Assembly (NCBI GenBank): GCA_964503045.1
Contig: CAZCZI010000035.1
Location: forward strand, 1 to 64,000
Origin: CAYZJR01 sp964503045
Lineage (GTDB): Bacteria > Cyanobacteriota > Vampirovibrionia > Obscuribacterales > Obscuribacteraceae
Length of the DNA stretch: 64,000 nucleotides
Direction of reading: 5' to 3'
Both the position numbers and the translations under genes were made by a program. Positions 17,056 through 27,071 of the stretch are shown in pieces (positions within the stretch are counted from its first letter, which is position 1; each line of letters starts with the position of its first letter). Below the pieces are notes generated by a model. The model searched no databases. It saw nothing but the letters and a program-made list of their open reading frames with translations, and was not told where the DNA came from.

Positions 17056-20000
17056 ATGACTGACACAAACATACCGTCAAACTCTGATAACGAACCAACA
17101 GTCAACGGTGACAAGCAACCGACTACCGACGCTGGCGAGCAACCGACATCCGACGCTGGCGAGCAACCGACATCCGACGCTGGCAAGCAACCGACTACCG
17201 ACGCTGGCGAGCAACCAATACAATCCGCAGATAGTACCGGCGATGGTTCTTCAAAGAAATCAGGTTGGAAAAACTACTTTGTCAGGCACCCTAAACAAAA
17301 GGGCTTTCTCAAGATACTCGGATATCTCTACATGGTCTGGGTTGTCTTGGTGGTATTGGTGTCTATTCCGGCAATCAGGGCTCTTGCCTATCCAACTTTC
17401 CACTTGCCTAGATGCGAATACGACGCTTCCTTCTATGTTAAACAAGCTTCGCATTCGTACACTTCGAAGGAGTCTCCTGAGTTTACGCTCACTACCAGTT
17501 CATGTGGCAGATATTCACTGCAGTTGTTTAACCGCACAGACTTTGTGCCGCAGAAACATGAGGGTTACGAAGTAGGACGTGCGTGCAATGACTTCAACAT
17601 CTGTCCTGGATTTAAATGGTCTAAATTCGAATCCAAGCTCATTAAGCCAGATGCCAAACCTGTTCTCGAGAAGAGTGGCAACTTTGACGCTCTTGATTGG
17701 AGTGATGCGCAGAAACAAGTGCAACTCGAGCCACTTCCGGTTGGAGACTATGTCGCTGTCTTTCGCGGATTCAATGACCATAAACCTGGAGAAAAGGGAA
17801 CTGATTCAGATGTTCTCTCGTTGCGAATCACAGATTTGGGATTGGTGACGAAACAAGACAACAACCAGCTTCTAATCTACGGTGTGAATCTCGTCGATGG
17901 TTCACTGCAAGCAGATGTCGCGTGCACTGTGTATTACAGAGAGTTTGAAACTGTCCGAGACGACGCTAACTACAGGGGTGAGCTTACCGACTTCAAACAC
18001 CATGTAAATCCGATAGTCACCAATCTTAAGACCGGATCAGACGGAGTCTGTATTCTTGATCGACCACAGGGGCTCAGAAATGAACTCTGGGAAACACTCA
18101 ATATTGATGCGAACTTGAAAGGAAGTCGAGCCTATCAAGGACAGTGGATGGTCGATCCTTGTAACACTCTGCCGGAACAATCCACGTTTCACGACAGTGG
18201 TCTTGGTGAACAGAGTCAGTTCACAAGCAATTATCTTGCACCCAAGTACAAAACATTCGTAAACATCGATCGACCCATTTACAGGCTCGGTGACAATGTC
18301 GGTTTCAAATTCATTGTTCGTAAGATAGATGAAACAGGTACGAAAAACATTGGCAGTGGCCAGAAGGTGTGGATTGACATTGTGAATCCTGATGGCGAAG
18401 CAGCGCTTGAAAGGAAAGACTTCAAAACAGATAACTGGGGCGCCTTTGCCTATGAAGTGGCAATTCCAAAGGAGAATATGTCGGAAGGCTCTTACACCTT
18501 GACTGTGCACACTCCAGATGGTCAAAGTGAGAGTTTCAAATTTGAAGTACGCCAATTCCGAAAACCGGAATTCAATGTCAAAGTAGAACCACTCAATAAG
18601 GTCTCATTCTTTGGGGATAAGCTGAGGCTGAAGGTTGCCGGAAATTACTATTTTGGTGGTCCGGTGACCGGCGCGAGCGTGAAGTATTCGGTTAGCACAA
18701 GCGGCGATCACGAAGCAAAAAGTGCGTTGTTTCAACAACCAATGAGTCAGGACTCAGAACTCTATTATCTGGGCTCGCTCCAGGACGTTCATGGGATTGC
18801 CACCACTGATAGTACTGGCGAAGCAATAATAGAGATAGACACCAAGGAACTGAAAGCATCTCTGCCAAAAGACAAATACAGTTTTGGTGACGTCGATTAC
18901 GAAGTAAAAGTCTCAATGACCGATCCAACCAACTACAGATCTGAATCAGGCAGCGCGCGCGCGGTATGCACGCCGGCTAACTTAGCGCTTAACTTGAAGG
19001 TGCCGGCGTCTACCGTTGGAGCCGGACAACCGATTACAGTCGAAGTCGAAGCTGGACGATATGAAGGGCAGTTGCCGGAACAAACTGCTGTGAAGGTGGA
19101 CCTTTGTTCATTTGTCCAGACTAGTCCGGAAAGCGAGAAATCCACGACCAAAGTAGCGTCGCAAGAGGTGGTAATTGGAAAGGATGGCAAAGCAAAAATA
19201 TCTATTCCCACAACAGCTAACCTTGCTGGTTCTTATCAAATTGTTTGCAAGGGTGTAGATGAGAAGGGGCGCACTGCCAGTAGTGTCACATCGGTCTACA
19301 TCACTGGAAGTACTAAAACGAATCCACTGACCATGGCGTTTGAGAAGAGGGTCTATAAAGTCGGTGAAGAGGCGAAACTCGCTCTATCGACGAACCTCAA
19401 AAAGGATGAATCGGCTGATGTTTTGGTCTGTGTCGAAGGTCTGAAGATTTATGACTACCGGATCGCGCACATTACTGGTCCGTCAGGTACGGTGACCGTG
19501 CCTGTAAGAGGCGCTTACTCTCAATCACCGGCGGCAATCGTGACGGCAGTGTTCGTGGATAAGGAGCACACACCACATCTGACCAGTGAATACTTGCACA
19601 TTGATCCTGCAAGCCATAATATAAGCCTCCAAATCGTCCCGGACAAGAAGCAGTATCGCCCGGCCGACAAGGCAAAGTTTTTGATAAAAGCGACTTATGA
19701 CGATGGCAGCCCTGCAGCCAATGCAGCGCTCTGTTTCGCAATGTATGATTTACCGCTTGATGCGGTAGCAAAAGAGTACGGAATAAGCACTGATTATCGG
19801 ATTGAAGACTCATTTTTCTGTGACACCTTCGAAAATTGTGTTTTGACCAGGTACTCATTCCAGGAGCCATTCGTTTCCAAACTCGACACCAGATACCCAG
19901 ACTGGGGGGTCTGCGCACAAGTTTGCCTCGCCCCTGTTACTCTGCCGTTGTACATAATTTCGAACTTGAAGATGGGCTCGTCCTATGATGAATCAGAGTA

Positions 20001-22416
20001 TTATCGTACCCACACACATGACCTGGAAGCCGCAGGTCCGGGAGGGGGAACGGCGGAGCCGGATGATAGAAAGGACGCGCCGGCAACACGCGCGAAGCCA
20101 CAGCAACCAAAAGGGAGTGTAGAACAAGCACAAAGGTCCAGCGCACGAACTCAGTATGACTTACCTGAGCCGAGGCTGCGTAAGAATTTCACCACAGTGG
20201 CGGCGTGGTTTCCCAACTGCATAACCAATGACAAAGGCGAGACCCAAGTTACGGTTGCGCTTCCTGACGATGTTACCGCTTGGAAGTGTGACTGCCTGGC
20301 AATCGATACTGAAGCAAAAATCGGTAGTGAAACGAGCGCAGTAATCGTCGCGCAAGAGATAATTGCACGTCTTGGATTGCCCAGATTCTTTACGGATAGT
20401 GACAAGACCACCATTGAAGGTTCTGTACATAACTACTGCGATCAGGCTCAAACAGTAAATCTCACCCTCGCAGTTACACCCCAGCTGAAAGTAGGAGAAC
20501 CGCTCACGACAAAACTTACTGTTGCCAAAGATGGTGTTGCGACATACAAATGGCCTGTGGAAATTGTCGGTACTGGTGAAGCATCAATTACGCTCAAAGC
20601 TGTTGGTCAATCTGCCGGTGATGCTCTTGTCCGGAAACTGCCTTGCAAAGCATTGGGATACCGTGTTTTCCTCACAAAATGCGGCTCCATAAAGGAGGAT
20701 AAAGGCTCAAGGAGTTTCCCTCTGAACATTCCGCCTGAGGCAAAGCTTCCAACCGGCTCCTTCGAAATGACGCTTGCATCGTCTCAAATTGGTCCGGTAT
20801 TGGGGAGCTTCGAGTCGCTGATTGACTATCCTTATGGATGTACAGAACAAACCCTGAGTCGACTGATACCGTCGGTAGTGGCGAAGCGATTAGAGCATGA
20901 CTTGAAGGTTCCTCTTTCTAATGCAGCGCGTGACAAGTTTCAGCAGGTATTCGATATGTCGATGCCTAAACTGGAGAAGTATCAACATAGCGATGGAGGT
21001 TGGGGTTGGTGGGAGACAGATACCAGCGATAAGTTTATGACTGCGCAGGTGCTCGAGGGTTTTTACCTCTTGAATAAACTGGACTATTCAATAGATTCCA
21101 GCCGTACAGACAGGGGGGTCGAGTACTTGTATTCGGCAACGAATGACTTGTCAAGCCACCAGCAATGGAACGTTGAAAGTTCAATTGACCACGCTAAAGC
21201 TATTTACGTACTCAGTATGTACGAGAAGGATTTGTTGCCTATTCAGAAAGCCTGGCAGCTCGCGAAGCTTCAGCAACTACCGCCTGAAGCGCTTGCCTAT
21301 TTGTCTATGGCATTCAAGAAACTGGGGGATGAAGAGACCGCCAAGATGTATTACAGCAGGCTTCTTGAGCTTAAAAACGAATCAAGGGACGCGAGCGAAA
21401 TAAATTGGGACCATACCAATGAGATGGTAAGCAAGTTCTATACCGCAAAAGATCGCTCAGGTGACTACACTTATCGCTTCTCCGGCGTGGAGACAACGGC
21501 ACTTGCTCTGAGGGCAGCGGTCGCCATGGAGCCAAAAAAGGAGGAATTGATCAATCCTATTGTCCGCTGGCTCATTGCCAGTCGCGATGAAAACGGTTGG
21601 AATAATACGAAGTGTACGTCCCAAGTGTTTGTGGCGATGCTTGAGCGAGAGCTTGCGGCAAACCCAACTCAGAAAACCAAATATACTGTTCGTGTATCCA
21701 GCCCAGAAAAACTTTTGTCGATGCTGCAATTCGACAAGCCAATAGAAATGACGACGCGCTCGGTAAGAGCAGGCATCAATCCTGCTCCTGCATACATCAA
21801 GATTGAAAAGGATGGTCCCGGGCTTCTTTATTACACGAGTCTATTGCAATACGATCGAACTCTTCGCAACGGTCAAGGATCGATCGCCACATCCAAACCA
21901 GAAAGATTGAAGATCGAAAGAGAGTTTTTCCGCCTGGTGCCGTACGATAAGGACAAGAAGTTGTTGACGCGTGACCAAGCGGAGACAGGTGTCAGCTTCT
22001 ATGTAACCGAGCCAATGGGCGGCGAGCCGCTCAAGGCCGGCGATGTCATTCTCATGAGAGTATCAGTTGACAGTCCTATCTCTGTTCCATATGTATTGAT
22101 TGAATCCGCCCTTCCTAGCGGCGCAGAAGTATTGCGAAAACCCGTTCAGGTAATCAACAAGGATGAGTTCAAGGCAGACTTCAAGCCTTCCGAAGAAGAT
22201 GCGCGCACGTGGGGATGGTGGGACAGTCAACAGGTTCTGGACGATCGCATGGGTTTCTTTGTGAGGTCGTTGATGCCTGGCAAATGCAGTGTTGATGCCT
22301 TGATCAAGATGGAAAGACCGGGCGAGTTCGGGGTCAACCCTGTTTCACTACAGTCAATGTACTCGAAAGAGATTCAAGGTTACTCGACGGCTCATTGGTT
22401 GAAGGTGGTTGATTAG
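17056..22416 (+). CDS. Membrane-anchored alpha-2-macroglobulin with thioester
   Basis: 1786 aa, the expected length for bacterial alpha-2-macroglobulins, which trap proteases in the envelope after bait cleavage exposes an internal thioester. Order seen: cytoplasmic repeat-rich N-terminus (1-65), one membrane anchor (about 85-108), beta-rich macroglobulin domains from about 200 to 900 with FVNIDRPIYRLGDNV typical of MG2, a bait-like Gly/Pro/Glu-rich stretch near 995-1025, the signature YGCTEQ with thioester Cys1262 and Gln1265, the helical thioester domain (GGWGWWETDTSDKFMTAQVL), and C-terminal beta domains. The anchor is a TM helix, not a lipobox. No pbpC gene, the common partner in Proteobacteria, is adjacent. 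The start at 17056 has AGGA eight bases upstream. Confidence 0.95.
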   Translation: MTDTNIPSNSDNEPTVNGDKQPTTDAGEQPTSDAGEQPTSDAGKQPTTDAGEQPIQSADSTGDGSSKKSGWKNYFVRHPKQKGFLKILGYLYMVWVVLVVLVSIPAIRALAYPTFHLPRCEYDASFYVKQASHSYTSKESPEFTLTTSSCGRYSLQLFNRTDFVPQKHEGYEVGRACNDFNICPGFKWSKFESKLIKPDAKPVLEKSGNFDALDWSDAQKQVQLEPLPVGDYVAVFRGFNDHKPGEKGTDSDVLSLRITDLGLVTKQDNNQLLIYGVNLVDGSLQADVACTVYYREFETVRDDANYRGELTDFKHHVNPIVTNLKTGSDGVCILDRPQGLRNELWETLNIDANLKGSRAYQGQWMVDPCNTLPEQSTFHDSGLGEQSQFTSNYLAPKYKTFVNIDRPIYRLGDNVGFKFIVRKIDETGTKNIGSGQKVWIDIVNPDGEAALERKDFKTDNWGAFAYEVAIPKENMSEGSYTLTVHTPDGQSESFKFEVRQFRKPEFNVKVEPLNKVSFFGDKLRLKVAGNYYFGGPVTGASVKYSVSTSGDHEAKSALFQQPMSQDSELYYLGSLQDVHGIATTDSTGEAIIEIDTKELKASLPKDKYSFGDVDYEVKVSMTDPTNYRSESGSARAVCTPANLALNLKVPASTVGAGQPITVEVEAGRYEGQLPEQTAVKVDLCSFVQTSPESEKSTTKVASQEVVIGKDGKAKISIPTTANLAGSYQIVCKGVDEKGRTASSVTSVYITGSTKTNPLTMAFEKRVYKVGEEAKLALSTNLKKDESADVLVCVEGLKIYDYRIAHITGPSGTVTVPVRGAYSQSPAAIVTAVFVDKEHTPHLTSEYLHIDPASHNISLQIVPDKKQYRPADKAKFLIKATYDDGSPAANAALCFAMYDLPLDAVAKEYGISTDYRIEDSFFCDTFENCVLTRYSFQEPFVSKLDTRYPDWGVCAQVCLAPVTLPLYIISNLKMGSSYDESEYYRTHTHDLEAAGPGGGTAEPDDRKDAPATRAKPQQPKGSVEQAQRSSARTQYDLPEPRLRKNFTTVAAWFPNCITNDKGETQVTVALPDDVTAWKCDCLAIDTEAKIGSETSAVIVAQEIIARLGLPRFFTDSDKTTIEGSVHNYCDQAQTVNLTLAVTPQLKVGEPLTTKLTVAKDGVATYKWPVEIVGTGEASITLKAVGQSAGDALVRKLPCKALGYRVFLTKCGSIKEDKGSRSFPLNIPPEAKLPTGSFEMTLASSQIGPVLGSFESLIDYPYGCTEQTLSRLIPSVVAKRLEHDLKVPLSNAARDKFQQVFDMSMPKLEKYQHSDGGWGWWETDTSDKFMTAQVLEGFYLLNKLDYSIDSSRTDRGVEYLYSATNDLSSHQQWNVESSIDHAKAIYVLSMYEKDLLPIQKAWQLAKLQQLPPEALAYLSMAFKKLGDEETAKMYYSRLLELKNESRDASEINWDHTNEMVSKFYTAKDRSGDYTYRFSGVETTALALRAAVAMEPKKEELINPIVRWLIASRDENGWNNTKCTSQVFVAMLERELAANPTQKTKYTVRVSSPEKLLSMLQFDKPIEMTTRSVRAGINPAPAYIKIEKDGPGLLYYTSLLQYDRTLRNGQGSIATSKPERLKIEREFFRLVPYDKDKKLLTRDQAETGVSFYVTEPMGGEPLKAGDVILMRVSVDSPISVPYVLIESALPSGAEVLRKPVQVINKDEFKADFKPSEEDARTWGWWDSQQVLDDRMGFFVRSLMPGKCSVDALIKMERPGEFGVNPVSLQSMYSKEIQGYSTAHWLKVVD
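17114..17217 (+). repeat. 24-bp coding tandem repeat in the alpha-2-macroglobulin N-terminus
   Basis: Four units encode QPT(T/S)DAG(E/K), about 24 bp each, with only a few base differences. They lie before the membrane anchor, so the repeat is predicted to be cytoplasmic. The period is a multiple of three, allowing in-frame length variation. Confidence 0.88.
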
Positions 22417-22443
22417 AACGGACGCTTTGTCACTATGTGAGCA

Positions 22444-24210
22444 CTATTCTTCAGTGGCATGAGCGATCGCAATAGCCGTCCTAATCAATCCGGGGGGACC
22501 GCCCTCGTACACGAGAAACCGTTCTTCCCATGCCGGTTCAAACTTGCTCTTGTACTGTCTCAACCCTTTGTAAGAAAAGAACCTGTTCATGTGCTCGTAA
22601 ATCTGATGCATCGCTTTTTCTTCCAAGGAGTCATTAGGACTTTCACCAACTCCCGACAATGCAGCCAGTCCCAAACTAAAGTGCGTGTAGCCCTCGTCTT
22701 TCAGCATGGTAAGCAATTTGCAGAAGAGGAAATCCATGGTTCCACCAGGAACTTCCACACGATGCCGCATCATGTCTATTGTCGCTTCGCCTTTTCTATA
22801 GTCGGTAATCTGATCGACGAATGCGATAATTTTCGAATCTTTCGACATCACAGCGAAAAGAACATGACTTTGAATTTCATGCCTGTCAAACTTGCCCAAG
22901 CTAAAACCACGCTCTCGCCTGCCAGGGAGCGACAACCACTCATGAGAAACCTGCTCGACTTCATCGATTAGTTCATCTGCATGCGGAGGCGCGAATCGCT
23001 TGAGAGAGTATCCCTCCTTCTCAAATTTTCTCACAACGCTTTTGAACGATTTTTTCGCAACTGTCTTTTCACAAAACTGAGTCAAATCTACAACTCCGTC
23101 TTCGCCCACTTTTACCGAGGTCAAACCCAGTTTTTCGTAGGTATCCAAAAGATCTGGCGTCGTTTGCAAAAACGCGACTGTCCAGCCATTGTTGTGGCAG
23201 TGCTCGATCCAACTCTTTGTTGTGCTAAACAATTCGTCTTTAGGTCCAACCGGATCACCAAGGCTGATTGCAACATCCATAGTAGTTTTGTACGCAACGA
23301 CTGAAATGTGCGATGGCGCGAAAAAGTACGACTTATCGGGAAGCAGTTTGAAAAAATCTAGTGCGTTGTTGCCGTATTGTTCCAATATTTCCCTGGTGGC
23401 GCTTCGTTCTAGGGGCAGCGTCTCGAGCGTATATCTGACAGGGCGGAACAATGCATACACTGCCATAACCGCCAGAAGTGCACCGGAGAAGTGCAATGAA
23501 TCCAAAAACCATTCACCAATTCTGGTGCGGGGTGGTCTTCCGGGATCACCAGTCATCGTCAACTCATTGAGCGCTCGCCGAATGGATTGCTTCCATGTGA
23601 AGTCCAAGCCAAAGTCGCGTTTGTCGAGAAGCCAGAAGCCTAGCGTGCCGTAAAGTACCGCCACCAGCAAACAACTCACAAATTTTATGACACCTTCTCT
23701 TAGAGTTATTCCTTGACTGGCCACAGTGAAATGTTTTCTTGTAAACCAAAGAAGCAGTAGCGATATCACAGATGGTGCGATCGAATAGGTGGGTATTGCC
23801 AAACTCAAATCGAGATCGGCTATCCATTTAACATGTTCCGATCCAAGTCTGGCAGCCTGCAATGCCACTGAAGCCAGCGATATGACGAACGCAATCATCC
23901 ATGCCACCCTCTTTCGCCAAAACAAATTGATCGAGAGGTAGATAAGCAGAAAACCAAATCCCACTGTAAGGGATCTGCTCCAGTGGTAGAGGTAATATGG
24001 CACAACTAGTGAGAACAACTTCGGGTGTTCTGACACGCGCACCAAAAGTGGTTGTATGACGCCGACGAGACCGCTTAGAAGTGTCATGAGAGCGACTGCA
24101 CGCACAGTCCAATCAGCCGGCGCTGGCAATTTCCGATACGCGATTCCTAAAGTTTTTTCTGAACTTTCCGGTGATTTTTCCTGCCGGTTGTCTGTATTTT
24201 CGGACGTCAT
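22444..24210 (-). CDS. MprF-like aminoacyl-phosphatidylglycerol synthase (DUF2156)
   Basis: 588 aa. The N-terminal 260 residues hold about six or seven membrane helices; the C-terminal part (about 270-560) matches the DUF2156 / LPG-synthase domain: SYFFAPSHISVVAY, ISLGDPVGPKDEL, KSFKSVVRKFEKEGYSLK, SLGKFDRHE, GTMDFLFCKLLTMLKDEGY and YKSKFEPAWEERFLVY. Such enzymes transfer lysine or alanine from tRNA to phosphatidylglycerol, lowering surface charge and giving resistance to cationic peptides. It is shorter than classical MprF (about 840 aa), so part of the flippase region is probably missing. It converges with the alpha-2-macroglobulin gene, 27 bp apart. The amino acid used cannot be read from the sequence. 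Confidence 0.85.
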   Translation of the reverse strand: MTSENTDNRQEKSPESSEKTLGIAYRKLPAPADWTVRAVALMTLLSGLVGVIQPLLVRVSEHPKLFSLVVPYYLYHWSRSLTVGFGFLLIYLSINLFWRKRVAWMIAFVISLASVALQAARLGSEHVKWIADLDLSLAIPTYSIAPSVISLLLLWFTRKHFTVASQGITLREGVIKFVSCLLVAVLYGTLGFWLLDKRDFGLDFTWKQSIRRALNELTMTGDPGRPPRTRIGEWFLDSLHFSGALLAVMAVYALFRPVRYTLETLPLERSATREILEQYGNNALDFFKLLPDKSYFFAPSHISVVAYKTTMDVAISLGDPVGPKDELFSTTKSWIEHCHNNGWTVAFLQTTPDLLDTYEKLGLTSVKVGEDGVVDLTQFCEKTVAKKSFKSVVRKFEKEGYSLKRFAPPHADELIDEVEQVSHEWLSLPGRRERGFSLGKFDRHEIQSHVLFAVMSKDSKIIAFVDQITDYRKGEATIDMMRHRVEVPGGTMDFLFCKLLTMLKDEGYTHFSLGLAALSGVGESPNDSLEEKAMHQIYEHMNRFFSYKGLRQYKSKFEPAWEERFLVYEGGPPGLIRTAIAIAHATEE

Positions 24211-24325
24211 GTTTCAAAAAGTACTCTGATAAATCGGATGCCAAGCTATACCGCGCAATTTCTGGTAAGTATATAGTATGGCTAGAGCAGGGCTCTCAAG
24301 GATATTGAGCGCCACAAGGAAGCGC

Positions 24326-25186
24326 ATGCGACTTTCCAATCACACTTATCTTGGCAAAAGATCAACTCGTTTGGCCGCGAAATTATCATCAATTTTGTGT
24401 GCTTGGTTGGTAGTTGCACTGATTGCACCGCCAAATCAAGTACATGCCAAGCCCGCCAAAGATTCCGGAACCGTGTGGAAGTTTTCTTTTGAACGCGGAT
24501 TGTATTCCGCTCCCTCTACTGTCTACATTGCAAAAGATGCTTTGAAGATCGTCACTCAGGGTGGCTACGAGGTCGTCGCCAAGGCGCCGGATTGGACGGC
24601 AACTGTATATCGCTGCAACCAGAAGGCCTACTGCTATCGCACCATGAAAGAGTGGAAGGCTGCGGGATTCTTTGTAAGTCAGGATGAAAGTGGTGATCTT
24701 GATCCCAGAAAAGCGATAACTGACGTCAAAACGACTTTTATGGGCTTGCCCGCCCGCCGCATGTCTTGGAAAACAGTGGAGCAAGACGACTACTACCAGC
24801 AAAGATCAAAAGCGCAGCCCGCCACCACACAGATGGTGCAAACTACCGATGTTCCCTGTACACGCAACCAGATTGATTTGCTGACGGCTTGGTATGGATT
24901 TCCTTACCTTACAGGAGTCCCACTGCAAGTCCAGAGACGCACCGTCAGTAAGGTCATTTATCCTCACAAACTCGAGTTTGCAGAGAAACTGAAGGCATCG
25001 CAAGTGTCTTTCGATTTGGATCTGAAGGGATGCAAAAAAGTCGCACAGATGCGCGATCTCATACCACATCAGATCAAAGATACGATGTTGATGATGTTCG
25101 GCGAAGGCGAGGAAGGAGAAAACAACAAAAAGGGAACCAGCCCAAAAGCTTCTACTGGAAAACCACCTAAATCCGGTGTGAAGTGA
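24326..25186 (+). CDS. Exported protein of unknown function
   Basis: 286 aa from the ATG at 24326, which has AAGGA five bases upstream; the frame is open to 24278 without such a signal. The signal sequence (LAAKLSSILCAWLVVALIAPP) ends near VHAKPAK. The mature part has an aromatic N-terminal section resembling outer-membrane-lipoprotein carrier-like beta proteins (VWKFSFERGLYSAPSTVYIAKDAL, then YEVVAKAPDWTATVYR), but that likeness is weak. The C-terminus is Lys/Gly-rich. Its TGA and the stop of the convergent neighbour share the palindrome TGATCA. Confidence 0.65.
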   Translation: MRLSNHTYLGKRSTRLAAKLSSILCAWLVVALIAPPNQVHAKPAKDSGTVWKFSFERGLYSAPSTVYIAKDALKIVTQGGYEVVAKAPDWTATVYRCNQKAYCYRTMKEWKAAGFFVSQDESGDLDPRKAITDVKTTFMGLPARRMSWKTVEQDDYYQQRSKAQPATTQMVQTTDVPCTRNQIDLLTAWYGFPYLTGVPLQVQRRTVSKVIYPHKLEFAEKLKASQVSFDLDLKGCKKVAQMRDLIPHQIKDTMLMMFGEGEEGENNKKGTSPKASTGKPPKSGVK

Positions 25187-26176
25187 TCAGTATCCGAACC
25201 GCTCATAGTAGAAGAGCTTGTTGAGTCCTTGACCCTTGTTAGCTGTTTCTTGAAGCTTTCCGCTGTTTGGATCTCTAATCCACTGTTGAGCAATGCCAAT
25301 GCTTCCGTCACGCGCGCGGGCATAATTGACCTGCATCAAAGTCGTTGTGTTGTCTAGATTCGAAACCAACCGCGCCGAGGTAAACATCCTGGCTTTGGGG
25401 TCGTAAACGTATTGCGTTCTTCCTGTAAATATGTCACCGACTGGGCTAATAGTGTTTGCGTTCTTCACTTCAGCCGTTTGATCGGCACCATAAAAACTCG
25501 AGACGTTTACGTGCAATGTTCCATCTTTTTCGTTTGGAACATAATCAAAAATGTATTGCCGATAGTATTTCGGATCGCCGCGCTTGTCTTGATAGTAGTC
25601 GATGACGTCGATTACGTTGCCTGCTTGATCGAATCCGATTGCATAGAAGTGACCCGGATTTTTTTGAGCAAACGGTCTAAATGGTCTGCCTTCAAACTCT
25701 TTTCTTGGCTCCAGCAATTCACTGTCGCCAAGCATCATCCACTTAACCGCTTGTTCTCTGATGCGTGGATGAATCTCGTAGAGCTTTATTTGATCCGGCT
25801 TGATGTTTTCGTTAGAGCGATCGTTGTATGTGCGCTTGAACATCTCCCAGGCAACGCGCGCAGTGGCTCCGGCAGCATTATTGAGCGGAAACTTCTCGAC
25901 GATCGGGTCGATGACTTTGACGTCTTCCTCTCTGATTCCACCAGGATACTTCGGAGGTGGAGTGCGGTTGTCGCCTCTTACAATGGGTGGATCGACGGGT
26001 TTCTGCGTCTTCGTAGTGTCGGTATGCGCTGCCGGTGGTAAACCAAGCTTAGACTCGACCTGTTTTGGAGCCTGCGGTGGGCGTTGCATTATGTCATGCA
26101 AAACGCTGCTCAAATCAGGCTGGTTGCCGCCAGCCTTCTGCTTTGCCAAGTCTCCAAGCTTCGTTGTATCGCCCAC
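25187..26176 (-). CDS. Hypothetical protein with Pro-rich N-terminus
   Basis: 329 aa, GTG start. No signal peptide. Residues 1-90 are Pro/Gln/Lys-rich and disordered-looking. The remainder looks globular, with conserved-looking segments VDPIVEKFPLNNAAGATARVAWEMF, HFYAIGFDQAGNVIDVIDYY and ARARDGSIGIAQQWIRDP. I do not recognise a family. The N-terminal linker suggests it attaches or interacts with something else. Its stop codon abuts that of the exported protein on the other strand with no gap. Confidence 0.6.
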   Translation of the reverse strand: MGDTTKLGDLAKQKAGGNQPDLSSVLHDIMQRPPQAPKQVESKLGLPPAAHTDTTKTQKPVDPPIVRGDNRTPPPKYPGGIREEDVKVIDPIVEKFPLNNAAGATARVAWEMFKRTYNDRSNENIKPDQIKLYEIHPRIREQAVKWMMLGDSELLEPRKEFEGRPFRPFAQKNPGHFYAIGFDQAGNVIDVIDYYQDKRGDPKYYRQYIFDYVPNEKDGTLHVNVSSFYGADQTAEVKNANTISPVGDIFTGRTQYVYDPKARMFTSARLVSNLDNTTTLMQVNYARARDGSIGIAQQWIRDPNSGKLQETANKGQGLNKLFYYERFGY

Positions 26177-26334
26177 TGACGGTTTCGCCTTTTGGCTGCT
26201 TTAAAGGAAGTCTTGAAATAATAGATCTGACGGCGTCCGTGGCGAAGCGTAGGATTCCCATCGTGTCTGGGGGAGTTCCCAATGGGGTGCGATGGCCATT
26301 ATGGTGAACTGCGTTGGGTGAACTGCGAGGCGAT

Positions 26335-26721
26335 CTAAATTTTGAAGGCACACACCAGGTCCCAAACTTCTTCCAAAGTTATAGGCGGCCTCAGACTCTT
26401 CAATACATCCATGATTTCCTGCGAAACGCATGCGATTGTTTGATTCGATTTGGTGTTGAGCAGCTTCACATGCCCGTTTGCGTCTTGAGGGGTTGCTGCT
26501 ATGGCTCCAGCCTCATCGCCAAAAATTCTTTGCAGCTCAAGCGATATCGGGTCTTGCCCGCCGCTGGCTTTCGGCGCTGCCGGGGATTGGTGCAGTTTGG
26601 ACTTGGCCGCCTTGATTGCTTCATTGATGAAACTGTCGCGCTTTGCCTGGGGCACTGAATCGAGAATTTGCATGGCTTCGTCATCGGCAACGTAGACAAT
26701 TTGATTCTTGGTCATCGTCAT
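26335..26721 (-). CDS. Small hypothetical protein
   Basis: 128 aa, soluble and largely helical, ATG start with a second ATG two codons on. It begins MTMTKNQIVYVADDEAMQ; the middle is Lys/Pro/Ala-rich and the C-terminus (LKSLRPPITLEEVWDLVCAFKI) looks like a compact helix pair. No family recognised. The 158 bp between it and the hypothetical gene downstream contain no gene and only a short direct repeat, GGTGAACTGCG. Confidence 0.5.
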   Translation of the reverse strand: MTMTKNQIVYVADDEAMQILDSVPQAKRDSFINEAIKAAKSKLHQSPAAPKASGGQDPISLELQRIFGDEAGAIAATPQDANGHVKLLNTKSNQTIACVSQEIMDVLKSLRPPITLEEVWDLVCAFKI

Positions 26722-27071
26722 GCGCCTTTTCCTCGCGGTCTTCAGATTTTTGTCTATTCTAACCTCTTATCTGCCCGTCGAGCCGCACTGGAAGTCAATG
26801 GCGGATAAATGAACCAGGAGATTTAATCTGCAGGAACGGTTGAGGCATTTCGCCGGGCTAAAAGGCTCAAACCCTCAGTTGGATTGGCTTTTAAGGGCTA
26901 ATACATGCATATGTATGAGTGATTGATATCTGCATAATATCGTATGGCGCAGGGAAAGATATCGCTACCTGAGCCAATCGGGCATGTTTTTGGTTCGTTT
27001 CATCTTTGTAAACGGCATCCGAGACATGAACCAAATATGGTGGCTCATTTCTGAAGCTATGCGGGGTAGTT
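26722..27071. other. Divergent region upstream of ku
   Basis: 350 bp with no convincing gene; it must hold the promoters for the small hypothetical gene and for ku. Visible structure: ATACAT-GCAT-ATGTAT at 26901-26916, and a nested inverted repeat next to ku, listed separately. I do not see a good -35/-10 pair. Confidence 0.6.
26970..27047 (+). promoter_or_regulatory. Nested inverted repeats in the ku leader
   Basis: Outer arms TGAGCCA (26970-26976) and TGGCTCA (27041-27047) enclose inner arms TTTGGTTC (26989-26996) and GAACCAAA (27028-27035); all are perfect. The block ends 24 bp before the ku ATG. It could fold in the 5' leader or bind a dimeric regulator. Function is inferred. Confidence 0.45.

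Noticed and set aside
22417..22443. Small hairpin TCAC/GTGA between convergent genes as terminator
   Set aside because: Only four pairs and no T tract.
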